From positions 50,120,001 to 50,184,000 of the forward strand of contig NC_057835.1 of the NCBI RefSeq assembly GCF_910594005.1: 64,000 bases of DNA. Reading direction: 5' to 3'. The translations under genes were made by a program, and so were the position numbers. Below the pieces are notes generated by a model, which had not been told where the DNA came from, made no database searches, and saw only the letters and a program-made list of their open reading frames with translations. This DNA is from Cervus elaphus. Lineage: Eukaryota; Chordata; Mammalia; Artiodactyla; Cervidae. This document shows positions 12,985-22,973 of this stretch, piece after piece (within the stretch, counting starts at the first letter, position 1; every line of letters begins with the position of its first letter).

Positions 12985-13100
12985 CGAAGGTTTTCATTTA
13001 ATCCTCTTTACGACTTCACAAGGTTGATACTGATTTACTCTCATTTTGCAAGAGCAGACACCTCGGCTGAGATAATTTGTCATAGGTCACACAACTAATG
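12985..13100 (-). mobile_element. MIR fragment, antisense
   Basis: Antisense MIR landmarks in order: ttaatcctctttacgactt, cattttgcaagagcagac, ggctgagataatttgtcata, ggtcacacaact. Diverged. Confidence 0.7.
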
Positions 13101-13118
13101 TGTGTTAAATTTAGACAG

Positions 13119-13533
13119 TGTCTTATTGGGCTTGGGCTGCCATGACAGAATACCGTAGACTGAATGGTTTGAACGACAGGAATTTATTTTTCAGTTTCAG
13201 CTTTGAAAGTCCAAAATCAAGATGCTATCAGGGTTGGTGTCTAGTGAACACTGTCTCCTTGGGTTGTAGCCAGCTTCTCACTGTGTCTTCACAGAGCCTC
13301 ATTACTCAGTACTGCCCATGGATGGAGAGGAAGGAAAGAAGCTCTAAGGTATCTCTTCTAATAAGGGCACTTACTCCCTTATTGTGAAGCCTTCACTCTG
13401 ATGACCTCAGCTAAAACCAGTTCCTTCCCAAAGGCCCTGTCCCCACATACCATCACACTGCAGCCTTTAACCTATAAATTTTTGTAGGCCTTTAACCTAC
13501 AAATTTGGGGTGGCCATAGTTCAGTCCATAGCA
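13119..13533 (-). mobile_element. MaLR-like solo LTR, antisense
   Basis: Reverse complement of the same LTR family as at 5406-5746: ttgggctgccatgacagaat near one end, aagtccaaaatcaagatgc, cactgtgtcttcacagagcc, the ccttcccaaaggccc block, and agttcagtccatagca at the other end. An 18-base unit (cctttaacctayaaattt) is duplicated at 13464 and 13489 inside it. Confidence 0.7.
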
Positions 13534-13705
13534 GACAATATTCAGACCAGGTTGGCTACTTCAGATTCTGAATAACCTTGTGCCGAATTCTCTGCCTCCA
13601 CAGTTTAGCAGCTTTGGTATCCAGATTATTTGGTGACTCTGTTACATGTAATAAATTGGCCAGCAAAAGAAAACTCTATTGATACATGTGTATGTACTCC
13701 TTTAA

Positions 13706-13917
13706 TACGGCCCAGGTGACATAGTGGTAAAGAATCCGCCTGCCAAGCAGGAAACGTGGGTTTGACCCCTGGGTCAGGAAGATGCCCTGGGGAAGGAAAT
13801 GGCAACCCACTCCAGTATTCTTGCCTGGGAAATCCCATGGACAGAGGAGCCTGCTGGGGTACAGTCCATGGGGCTGCAGAGAGTCAGACACGACTGAGTG
13901 ACTAAACAGCAGCAGCG
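13706..13917 (+). mobile_element. Bov-tA SINE, sense, with target-site duplication
   Basis: Complete-looking Bov-tA (tagtggtaaagaatccgcc head, full body, cagacacgactgagtgacta) with a CAG-rich tail. It is flanked by the perfect 10-base repeat ACTCCTTTAA at 13696-13705 and 13918-13927. Confidence 0.95.
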
Positions 13918-14449
13918 ACTCCTTTAACATATGTATTTTACACTTCTTTTGCTAAAAACCAAGGAAAATAAAGGTAAGAATAAATAAGAGAACAGAAATC
14001 ATCTATGATCCCACACCCTGGAGAACTGTTGCCATTACCATTTCAGTGTATTTCTTTACCATTTCAGCATATTTCGTTCTAGTATTTCTCTTTAGGAGGA
14101 GGGAACAACTTTCACATGTCCTTTTTTGTATTTTTTCCTCTTGGCCTCTCATGAGCAGTTTCCCAGTTAAAATTCTAGAAAACTTCTAAGTGAGTTTTGC
14201 CTTGGAGAAAACAGATTGAGAGCTACTAAGAAGGTAGAGTATTATATGAGCTGAGTATGGGAGAAGGTCGTCAAGATTGGTGACTCAGGACCTCTCAGGG
14301 AGCGAGAAAACAGAATTAGTAGGCGTGTGATTGATAAAAGTCAGTGCATTACCTATGGAACTCCGCCTTGAAAATGCTCGTTACAAGCAAACAGTTGTCC
14401 AGACTGGAGGTATGTTTTTAAAACTGCCATCATCAGATGGTTGGAAGTT

Positions 14450-14535
14450 GAAACCACTGTTTTCTAGGTGAGGAAAGGAAGGTGCAGAGAGATAAATGCG
14501 TTATTTAACCAACAGCTCATACTGAAGGAGGGACT
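14450..14535 (-). mobile_element. Possible MIR fragment, antisense
   Basis: ttttctaggtgaggaaagg and aggtgcagagagataaatgc resemble the antisense MIR block for a gauged gag-gaaactgaggcacagaga core. Weak. Confidence 0.35.
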
Positions 14536-15158
14536 GTCTTTAAAGATCGTGTCACCATAGCTTCATCAAGTTCCCGGCACAGGTGATGCTCAGTGAATGG
14601 TTTCAGAATGAACAGTTTTGCTCCTGCACGGCAAACAATACTTCCAAAAAGGGTCGTTTGTTCTTTATTTAAAGTATTTAGTGCTCACTCCTGATGCATC
14701 CCAGTCTGTTTTTTGAACAGTAGTTCAGTAGGTGGGTTGAACTACTACTAGTAGTTTGTTAGGTAGTTTTCTTACAGGATGAAACTATTGATTTGATGGA
14801 ACTGTTAATTCATGTCCATAGCGCTTTCTTCTTTTCTTCCTCTTCTGCTGCTTGTTCTTCTGTTGCTAAGTTGTACAAACTGTTTTCTGTTTTATGAAAA
14901 ATAATCATGAGACAGTCTCTCCTTGTTTTATTTTAAAAACCTAGATTTATTTTTTTAAAGGTAAATCAGTTGTAATTGTTTTATTAGAAAAATGTTTTTG
15001 CATCTTAAAAAGCTGCATAATAGTTTTTCTTTAAAACCCCACACGAAAATTTTATTTTAGGGTTAAGAACTAGAGAGAATCTACCTTGAGATCTTCGTTT
15101 TCTCCCCGCTTTGGATAATATAAATCACCATGTTTTCCGTTTTGCTTTGATTGCCAGT

Positions 15159-15284
15159 TGTTTGTCTAGTCACTAAGTCGTGTCTGACTCTTTGCCACCC
15201 CCATGAACTGTAGTCGGCAAGGCTTCTCTGTCTATGGGATTTCTGAGGCAAAAATACTGAAGCAGATTGCCATTTCCTTCTCCG
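15159..15284 (-). mobile_element. 5'-truncated Bov-tA SINE, antisense, with target-site duplication
   Basis: Antisense 3' half of Bov-tA only (agtcactaagtcgtgtctga to tgccatttccttctccg). The tRNA head is absent. The perfect 12-base direct repeat TTGATTGCCAGT lies at 15147-15158 and 15285-15296, so the truncation happened at insertion. Confidence 0.93.
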
Positions 15285-15506
15285 TTGATTGCCAGTGCTC
15301 AGAGCTCAATGTGTCTATTTTAACCAAAATATCTCTGGCTTGCTTCACTTTGTTCAGGTCTCTGCCTCACCTTTAATTTCTACCTTCTTTAATTTTACTT
15401 TCCTTAGATATGATTTCACTGATTACATTTTAATGCAAGCTACTTCCTGTGCTTTATGAACATGCTAAGATGGAGATACATCGATTTTTATCTGTGTACC
15501 TATCTG

Positions 15507-15710
15507 GGGCTTCCCTGGTAGCTCAGTGGTAAAGAATCCGCTTGCCAGTGCAGCAGACTCAGGTTTGATCTGTGGGTCAGGAAGATCCCCTAGAGAAGGA
15601 AATGACAACCCATTCCTGTATTCTTGCCTGGAAAATCCCATGGACAGAGGAGCCTGGCAGGTTGCAGTCCATGGGGTCACAGAAGACTCAGACACGACTT
15701 AGTAAGTAAA
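15507..15710 (+). mobile_element. Bov-tA SINE, sense
   Basis: Head gggcttccctggtagctcag, body with gaagatcccctagagaagga, and end agactcagacacgacttag. A possible 9-base imperfect direct repeat (acctatctg / gcctatatg) flanks it. Confidence 0.94.
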
Positions 15711-15970
15711 TAGAAACATCTGCCTATATGTGTATAATTTCTTAATGATTGTGACCATTCCCTAGTACATTAACAACAATCACAATTTTGAAATATTTCT
15801 GTTAGCACCTCACTTTGTGCCAACATTAAATAAGTACATGGTATATATACCTGTAAATATGTTGGAGTGTTATTTGTCCTCATGAAAATAGCATGAAATA
15901 TTTATTTTTCTAAATCCAGAGATTCTCATTTGGTCTTCTAACATTCTGTGCTCTTCATTGTAACAGGTCA

Positions 15971-16280
15971 TGTTCATAAGAGTATGAATGTGTTGTGTAT
16001 ATACATAGTATTTTCTGTGAAGAATCCTGTTTATTTCATAGGCGACTTCTTCCCAGGTGGTGCTAGGGATAAAGAACCTGCCAGCTAGTGCAGGAGGCAT
16101 AAGAGATGCAGGTTTGATCCCTGGGTTGGGAAGATCCCCTGGAGGAGGGCATGGCCACCCACTCTATACTATTCTTGCCTGAAGAATCCCTATGGACAAA
16201 TTCATAACTATATGAATTTGTTGCAGCATATACACAGTATTTTCTGTGAAGAATCCAGTTTGTTTCATAGGATACTTCTT
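15971..16280. repeat. 80-base direct duplication flanking a Bov-tA fragment
   Basis: About 80 bases at 15971-16051 recur at 16201-16280 with roughly 85% identity by eye. Shared blocks include agtattttctgtgaagaatc, tttcatagg and acttctt. The Bov-tA fragment lies exactly between them. Confidence 0.9.
16052..16198 (+). mobile_element. Bov-tA SINE fragment, sense, 3'-truncated
   Basis: Starts at the tRNA head (cccaggtggtgctagggata) and runs to gcctgaagaatccctatgga, after which the BovA-like 3' part is missing and the second copy of the flanking duplication begins. Confidence 0.9.
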
Positions 16281-17529
16281 GAGTTACATTAAAACCTCTT
16301 AAAAAAGCCCTCTGGCTTCCAATAGTTTTCTAAGCTCTTGTCTGGTTTTAAAAGGTAGAGTAGCACACACGTCCCCTTCCCCCCATTCCCAGATTGGCAT
16401 ACAGAAGAAATTACTTATCAGAATTCATAAATACTTTAAAGAAGAAATTAAACCACCCAGGACAAATGAACAATTTAAAGGATATTTCTGGTAAGATTAA
16501 GAAAGTATTTTTGTTATTTCGTTTTAAATAGAATAGGTTCATGTCTGAGTAGAGTAGAATTTATATTGGACACTTTATTGTGAGAACCTGAGCTTTTACC
16601 ATAATTCTTAAGCAATCCCAGAGTGACCTTAATAACAGGTGTAATGACTGAGGGGGAAACAGATGAATACATAAATGCAGACTTGGTGAAGAGAGTATGG
16701 AAGTTTTAAAAAACGTGTACTCCACCCAAAGTAGACTCTTATTTAATTCTTTTTTTCAAATGCACATTCTGTTTGCTTAAATCTACATCTGCTCCTAGCT
16801 TTGAACATTGCCTGAAACGTATGTGTGGCTTGGCAGAAAATCTGATATGAAGGGGAAAGCACAGAGAAGTTGGGGTAGAGCCTTCACAGTTGATAACCTG
16901 TCCGCGCTTGCTGTGACCTGTGGTGCTGCTGGGAGGGGGGCTTGTGATAATTTTCTTACAAGCCCTCCTTAGGACAGCCCTAATGGCAGGACAGATAGGA
17001 AATTTTAATGTATTCCATGTCCCTGTGACGCTTGTGGTAATCACCGATTTGCTTCAGAGTTGTGGGGTTTTGTTTGTTTGTTTGCCTTTAAAGCTGTTTG
17101 CATCTCTTGGCTGAGCTTAGTTTGTTTCCTTGCTGCAAAGAGCATGTATACTACATCTGGTCTCTCTTTGTTCCTTTTCTTGATGTGTTTGTGCATCTTT
17201 GATCTGAGCCAGTGCTTGGTTACAAAGTAATCTTGGCAGAAGTTTCAAATACTAAAATAGAATGCAGTGTTTTAGGAGTTTGATTATATATTTGTGATAA
17301 TTCTCAACTTCGACATTTAAAAATCCTTGAGAGTAGTTTTATCACTTAAAAATCTTACTGGTAGTGCTAAATTATTGGTTAATTTAGTGATCAAACATGC
17401 ACACGGTGTGGTTTCTGAAAACTTAGAAATTGTGTGTTTCTGCTCTATCTCTGTTATGCTTTATTGACTCAGAAATAATTCTCTCCACTTTACTAATAAG
17501 AAGAAATGAGATCCTGTAAATGGGTGGTT

Positions 17530-17735
17530 GCCTGGCTTCAGAGTCAGAAAGTCTGAGGTCCAGTTGAGTCCTGCCCCTTCACAACCTGTGATACACAACT
17601 TTTCTAAAAAGATGTCAATAATCATGCTTGTCTCATTAGAGTCATCCTGAGGAATAAAGTCAAATACCATGTGTAAACCTCTTAACAGGAAGTCCGACTT
17701 AGTAAGTGCTCCCTGAGTGCTACTTCTTTCCTGGT
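17530..17735 (+). mobile_element. MIR SINE, sense
   Basis: ggcttcagagtcagaaagtc and gaggtccagttgagtcctgc match the MIR head. aaagatgtcaataatcatgc and gaggaataaagtcaaatacc match the core. cagtaagtgct-like sequence at 17700-17710 matches the 3' end. Confidence 0.7.
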
Positions 17736-17949
17736 GCTTGGCTCTCTCCCTTTTTTCCACACTGTGTCAGTGCATATGCACATTTTAAAGTATGGTTTTA
17801 TTGTATTTTTTTTTAATGATTTAGATTAATTTGCTACAATATTAAGTAGTCAAATGACCGGTCCATTAAATTCTTTTTAAGTTTTAAAATTTAAATTAGA
17901 TTATTCCTTGGTTCCTTAATTGTTCTCTAATAAGACATCTGTAAGCTCT

Positions 17950-17990
17950 CCCCACTCCGCCTCCCCCCGACCCTCCCACCCCCCGCCCCA
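17950..17990 (-). repeat. C-rich tract, G-quadruplex motif on the minus strand
   Basis: Six runs of three to six C within about 40 bases (cccc, cccccc, ccc, ccc, cccccc, cccc). On the minus strand this meets the usual G3+N1-7 pattern. Confidence 0.6.
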
Positions 17991-19932
17991 AAATCTGCCA
18001 GACAGATCGTTTCAGAGTATGTCTCAGCTTCAGTTTTCTTCTTTCAGCTCATCCCCATCTGGCCAACAGTGGTAATTCCTTGTTCCTGTTTTTTTGGTGA
18101 TCAGTTACATTCATGAGGGCTCACTTAAGATAATAAAATAAAGATGGTTTTTAAAATGAAGGTGAGAAATTGGAGGTGAAAAAAATACTGATTGATTGTT
18201 CTGCTGAACTGAAAAGCTAAGCCACCATCCTTCCCAGTGGTCTTAAGGAGAACTCAAAGTCTTATTTGGTTGTTTGCCAGTGTGAATCCCACATAGCATT
18301 TAAATAGAAGACTGCATATTATTTTCAGTGTTTTCATATTTGGAGACAAAAATGAGGGAAAGCCCTACAAATGTGGTGGATTTTTGAAAGGAATAGTTAA
18401 CTATTGGGCAGCCTGCCTCAGTTAAGACAGTTTTAGCTCTAGGCAATTTAAAATTGCCTGTTTTGCAAAGAAGATATCTGGAAAAAGTGACTGTGAATAC
18501 ACTGGTGCCGAACTGAACAGCTACCAGTATTGTAAACCATGCTGTCCTTTGCTTGGGAGAGGCTTAACCAATTAAGACGATTGTAGAGGTTGAAGAGATT
18601 TATAAAACTTCACCTCATTTTTATAACCTTCCAAGTTTTGTAGCACCACCTCAGTTGCGTCTAAGTGTAGTTTTTGTATTAGTAACTTGCGTTGGCTTAG
18701 CAGTAATTCCAGTTTGTCTTTGAAATTCATTTGCTATGCACTGTTTCTCCTCAGTTGGGAGGGTGTGTTTGCTTTTTAAATGAACAATGTTTAAAACATT
18801 CTTTCATAAACTTCTCACTACACAATTCTGAGCCTTTCTGTTGAGTATTATCATAAATTTTGAAGTATTTCCCTCTTCCAAAAGGTTTTTCCTTGCTATT
18901 CATCTTTGGGAAGTTCTCCAGAAATATTTAGCCATTAACTCAGAAGTGAGTGTCATTGGTTGAAGTTGTTGCCTGGGTTTCTGTTAAATCCGAGAACTTG
19001 AGAACAAAAATGAAAGTGTCTGTAACCCTGAACCAACTCGGCAAAGTTGCCAGTAAAGGCTTGTTTATTATTTCATTAATCTGCATTAACTCCACAGTAG
19101 GGAGCTGTGGCACTTTATATCAAGGAACTTTTGGTTTTCTTTTCCTTCTGCTGTATTTCTTTTTGCTGATTCTCTTCCTTCGGAGGTGTGAGGCAGTCCC
19201 TGGGTAGGAGGGAACCTATCTCCCTGTGTAGTCACATCTTTTCTACCCCTCTTTTAAAACGCCAGTAGGGGGTTAGGGGGTTTTAAGTGAGGATGGCTGG
19301 GAACGAGAAGGAAATAGCAGCAGTTCCCCCTCGCCAAAGCCTGTGGGCTGGGACACCCGTCCTCACAGTCCCTTCCAGTAACATGAGCCCCTCTCATCCC
19401 AGTTCACCCAGTGTCCTAGCTAAACTTGGCTTCTTGTTCACACCTCGCCTACCCACCTCCAGTGTCTCTCCCCTTCACCTCCAGCATAACTCCCGAGAGG
19501 CATCAGCAAAGCCACTAACGCAGTGGCATTTGCCTGGGAGATTAGAATCTGGAATGACCATTCCTTATTTCCCCTGTGAAGTCTGCTGTGTCAACTCTCT
19601 CCCTTCTGTCAGAGGGATAAGTGGGCGTCAGCTGGTGGGGCAGCCCGGCTCTGTTGATTGGCGGGGGTGTTGGGAGCACAGTTTTGAGACAGTTTAGCTT
19701 TTGTAGGGTTTGATTTTGTACTTTTTGAGAACCTGGGTTGGAGGAGGAGGGGAAAACCAGGAAGGAGCCAGTGGTCATGTCTTGTGTGGATGTTAGAACA
19801 AGAACACAGACCTAAAGACTGCAGAGATAAAAATTCACTTGGCTGTTTTTAAGTTGTCTCTTGCTTGCATATAGTAGGATAAATATGACTTCTTTAAAAA
19901 AATTTTAAATTAAATCAAAGTAACTTCTTTAA

Positions 19933-20159
19933 GCTTTGCTTCCCTGCTACCTCAGTGATGAAGAATGTATCTGCCAGTGCAGGAGACCCATTGGTTTGCT
20001 CAAACCCTAGGTTTGATCCTTGGGTTAGGAAGACCCCTGGAAAAGGAATGGCAACCCACTCCAGTATTCTTGCCTGGGAAATCCCATGGACAGAGGACCC
20101 TGGCAGGCTACAGTCCATGGGGTGGCAAAGAGTCAGACACGACTGAGTGACTGACCACC
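19933..20159 (+). mobile_element. Bov-tA SINE, sense, with target-site duplication and small internal insertion
   Basis: Head gctttgcttccctgctacct and a complete body ending cagacacgactgagtgac. Extra sequence (cattggtttgctcaaaccc) sits between gcaggagacc and the B-box-like aggtttgatcc. The 10-base repeat ACTTCTTTAA lies at 19923-19932 and 20160-20169. Confidence 0.94.
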
Positions 20160-22461
20160 ACTTCTTTAAACTGTGCATTTATCGGAGCCTCATGTGTGTA
20201 GTTCCAGCGAGGACTGGGCCTCAGTGCACCCCAGGGTCACTTTGGAGCTCTGGCACCCCTAGCCTCACCTTTTCAGGGATCACTGGATATTAAAATTAAT
20301 AATTTTAGATCCTTTTTAGATCCTTTCTTTCCCTGTGATACCTCCAAGAAGACATTCATTTTTTTAAGTGTTTTTTAATTTAAAAAAAGAGTGGTTTAAA
20401 GTCTAAACCAGGATGAAGAATGACCTGTAACTTCATATGTTGTGTAATAGTGAAATTTCAATTCATTGTAGATTTTTTAAGACCAGTTTTATTAACTCTC
20501 CCCTGTCATTGCTCTTAACCCTTAAATTTGTATTTTCATCATATGAAAGCTCTTGTGACCTTAAAAATAAAGTTTTATTATAATGGTAAATCCATAAGGC
20601 AACAGGCTTCACTCATATCTCTTAGTCCCTTTTCTAGCTGAAATACTTCATTTTCCTTCTTATCCTTATTCAGGGGGCTTTGAGGTAGGTAAGACTCTGT
20701 ATGAAGAAGGAATCTGGATGTTTGCTACCAATTGTAAAATGTTTTACTTCATGCTTCCTGAAAATGCTATTATAAAATCTGTTGTATTCAGGCTATTTGA
20801 CTTATTAGTAAGATTAAAGAATATTTCTTAGAGATATGCATTTTTATTTTAATTATTAATGCCTGCTAGAGACCCGGCTTTAGTTTATAGAAAAATCATT
20901 ATTTATAAGTAGCATATCCAGTGAGCAGTGTGGAGTCACAGCATTTTGACCGGGATGAGCTCTCAGATCTTTTTGGAGATGGGAAAACAGCATCGGAGAA
21001 GGACAGCAAGATGCCCCATGAGAGAAATCCCAGCGCCTACATGAGAACCTAGATTGCTAGATTCCAAGTCTTTTTTTTACTACTATTTCAAGTTGGTGGA
21101 ATCTGACTTGTGCTTGTTTTATAACTAAATTGTACACTGACAGATGTCTAAGAAGGACCCGTTTTTAAAAGCTCACCCTATACAATCGTGTTTGCACTGT
21201 CAGTTGCTTGTAATTGCTCCCTATCTCCACTTTCCTATCCCTTTAAAAGAAATACTAAATTTAGTTCTGGCTCCTGTTTTACTGGTGATATTAGAGTTTT
21301 TCGTTCATAAATTACATTTGATTAAATTTTACTAGCAAAATCAGTGATTTCATTTTAGGAGAGTTGTGAAATTTTAAAACAGAGATCATAGTAGTGGTTC
21401 TATCCCAGTTTTATGTGGTTGATAGAAATCTCTTAACTGGCTAGGAAGGGGATCTCTTATAAGCTTGAGAGTGAAAAAATTTAAGAGAAGAGATAATTGA
21501 TACAGGATCACCGTATTAATTTTATACTGCTTCTTTTTGAGACCATCATGTTGTATATAAAAAGAAAAACTCAAAAAGCACTTAATTCTGAGTAGTTGAT
21601 GAGTTGGCTGCCATCTTTTATCATGAAAAATATAACTTTCTTTGGGATAAGCAGATTTATAATTTCTTTACCTAGTAACAGGTGTTGAAAAGACTGTGTC
21701 CATTTGAGGAAGGTTCTTTTATACTCTTTGATCCTGAATTTTGTTTGGTGTGTAAAATCATAGCTCTGTGGCCAAGGAAATGACATTTAACCCACTTTTG
21801 CTAAAACCTGATTAAAAATGAAATGGTTGGATTTTGAGTTAAACAAGTATGTTTAAGTGCATTTATTATACAGAAATAGCTTGAATATTACACTAACTAT
21901 AAAATTTTCTCCTGTTTTACATATTTGCTACTCATTATTGAGCTATATTGCTTTTTAAAATATATTATTTATTGTACTGTCAATTTGCACCGATTTTCCT
22001 GGTAATATGGCTTTGAGTTAATAATGTATGTTATAGTCATTATCAATAAAAGTTAATCCAACTGTTCAGTTCCATACATGGTGATTAGCATATAATTTAT
22101 CTAATAAATAATATTGATTACTTAACGTAAAGGAACTCCCAGACAAGAAAAAAATTCTTTTTAAAATTTAGCACATGCAGCAGGGGGCACCAGACGAAGG
22201 CAAAAATGAATTCTTATATTTTTAATCAGCTGCAGCTTGTGTCCTATTCATAGTTAAATCATGTGGTAGTTAAAGGTTTCCCCGTTTTAGTTTTCTTGAT
22301 GGTTTTAACTTCTCAGTTCTAAAAGCTTTGTTGAAGACACTGATAACTACTCTCAACTTATTCATTCAAACAAAACTTCTTACAGCCAACCAATTTAATA
22401 ATTTATCGATTTCTCCTTAAAAGAGACCACATTTAATAAATAATTACTTGTTTGCAATAAA

Positions 22462-22570
22462 GCTTATTATTATTATTTTTAATATTATTATTACTGTTAT
22501 TACTGTTATACTGTAATAATATATTGTTACTGATATACTATACTATTATTACTATTAATATTATTATCAT
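22462..22570. repeat. (ATT)n-like low-complexity block
   Basis: About 110 bases of imperfect ATT/TTA/TAC triplets with many short inverted repeats, roughly 240 bases upstream of the exon 3 acceptor. Confidence 0.85.
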
Positions 22571-22805
22571 TTTTAATACTGTTTCTGCAAAATGTTTTTT
22601 GGTTAAGAGAAAAGAAATGCCCTAATGATTTGAAAGCTTAGTTTGTTTGCTTTATGTGTAAAGTGAATTAATTTAAAAATCTGGAAAAATGTTCCCTTTA
22701 GATAAGAAATAGCTGTATAGAAATTTGTTTCCAAAAGGCTTGTTTTTTCATATAGGTGATGTTATTAGACAGTTGTTCTTTTGTCCCCTTGTGCCCATCA
22801 TCTAG

Positions 22806-22973
22806 TCCAGTATCAGATGGAGATGATGCGGAGCCTGCGCCATGTGAACATCGACCACCTCCACGTGGGCTGGTACCAGTCCACGTACTACGGCTCATTC
22901 GTCACCCGGGCCCTTCTGGATTCTCAGTTCAGTTACCAGCATGCCATTGAAGAGTCTGTCGTTCTCATTTACG
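22806..22973 (+). CDS. EIF3H: EIF3H exon 3 (MPN domain core)
   Basis: Coding exon, phase 1 to phase 1, residues 97-153. The acceptor is tctag at 22801-22805 behind a pyrimidine-rich tract, and the donor is G|GTTAGT at 22974. A second AG at 22809-22810 could also serve, but starting at 22806 leaves TC-CAG, which completes the Val-Gln expected just before YQMEMM. The exon carries the segment [13 protein letters not shown], equivalent to the catalytic H-S-H loop of JAMM proteases, here with the histidines replaced. It is conspicuously GC-rich compared with the AT-rich intron around it. Confidence 0.95.

Larger units (their letters stand above)
1..22805 (+). other. EIF3H: EIF3H intron 2, 3' portion
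   Basis: Everything before exon 3 is intronic by inference, since exons 1 and 2 are upstream. The DNA is AT-rich. The recognisable repeats are listed separately. Stretches in which I recognise nothing include 750-1550, 2430-4960, 5750-6420, 7610-11640 (except a C-rich run near 11300), 12140-12980, 16290-17520, 17995-19930 and 20170-22460. No open reading frame in them resembles a known protein. Confidence 0.85.

Noticed and set aside
17061..17090. gtttgtttgtttg repeat as a microsatellite
   Set aside because: Only about three to four units. Too short to list as a feature.
19287..19697. 136-codon open frame on the + strand
   Set aside because: GC-richer intron segment with no recognisable domain, splice context or homology. 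It is probably a chance frame inside EIF3H intron 2.
22809..22810. Alternative splice acceptor for EIF3H exon 3, giving an exon starting at 22811
   Set aside because: It would drop TCCAG, which together with a G from exon 2 encodes the expected Val-Gln and keeps the 352-residue total. The tctag acceptor at 22801-22805 fits better.
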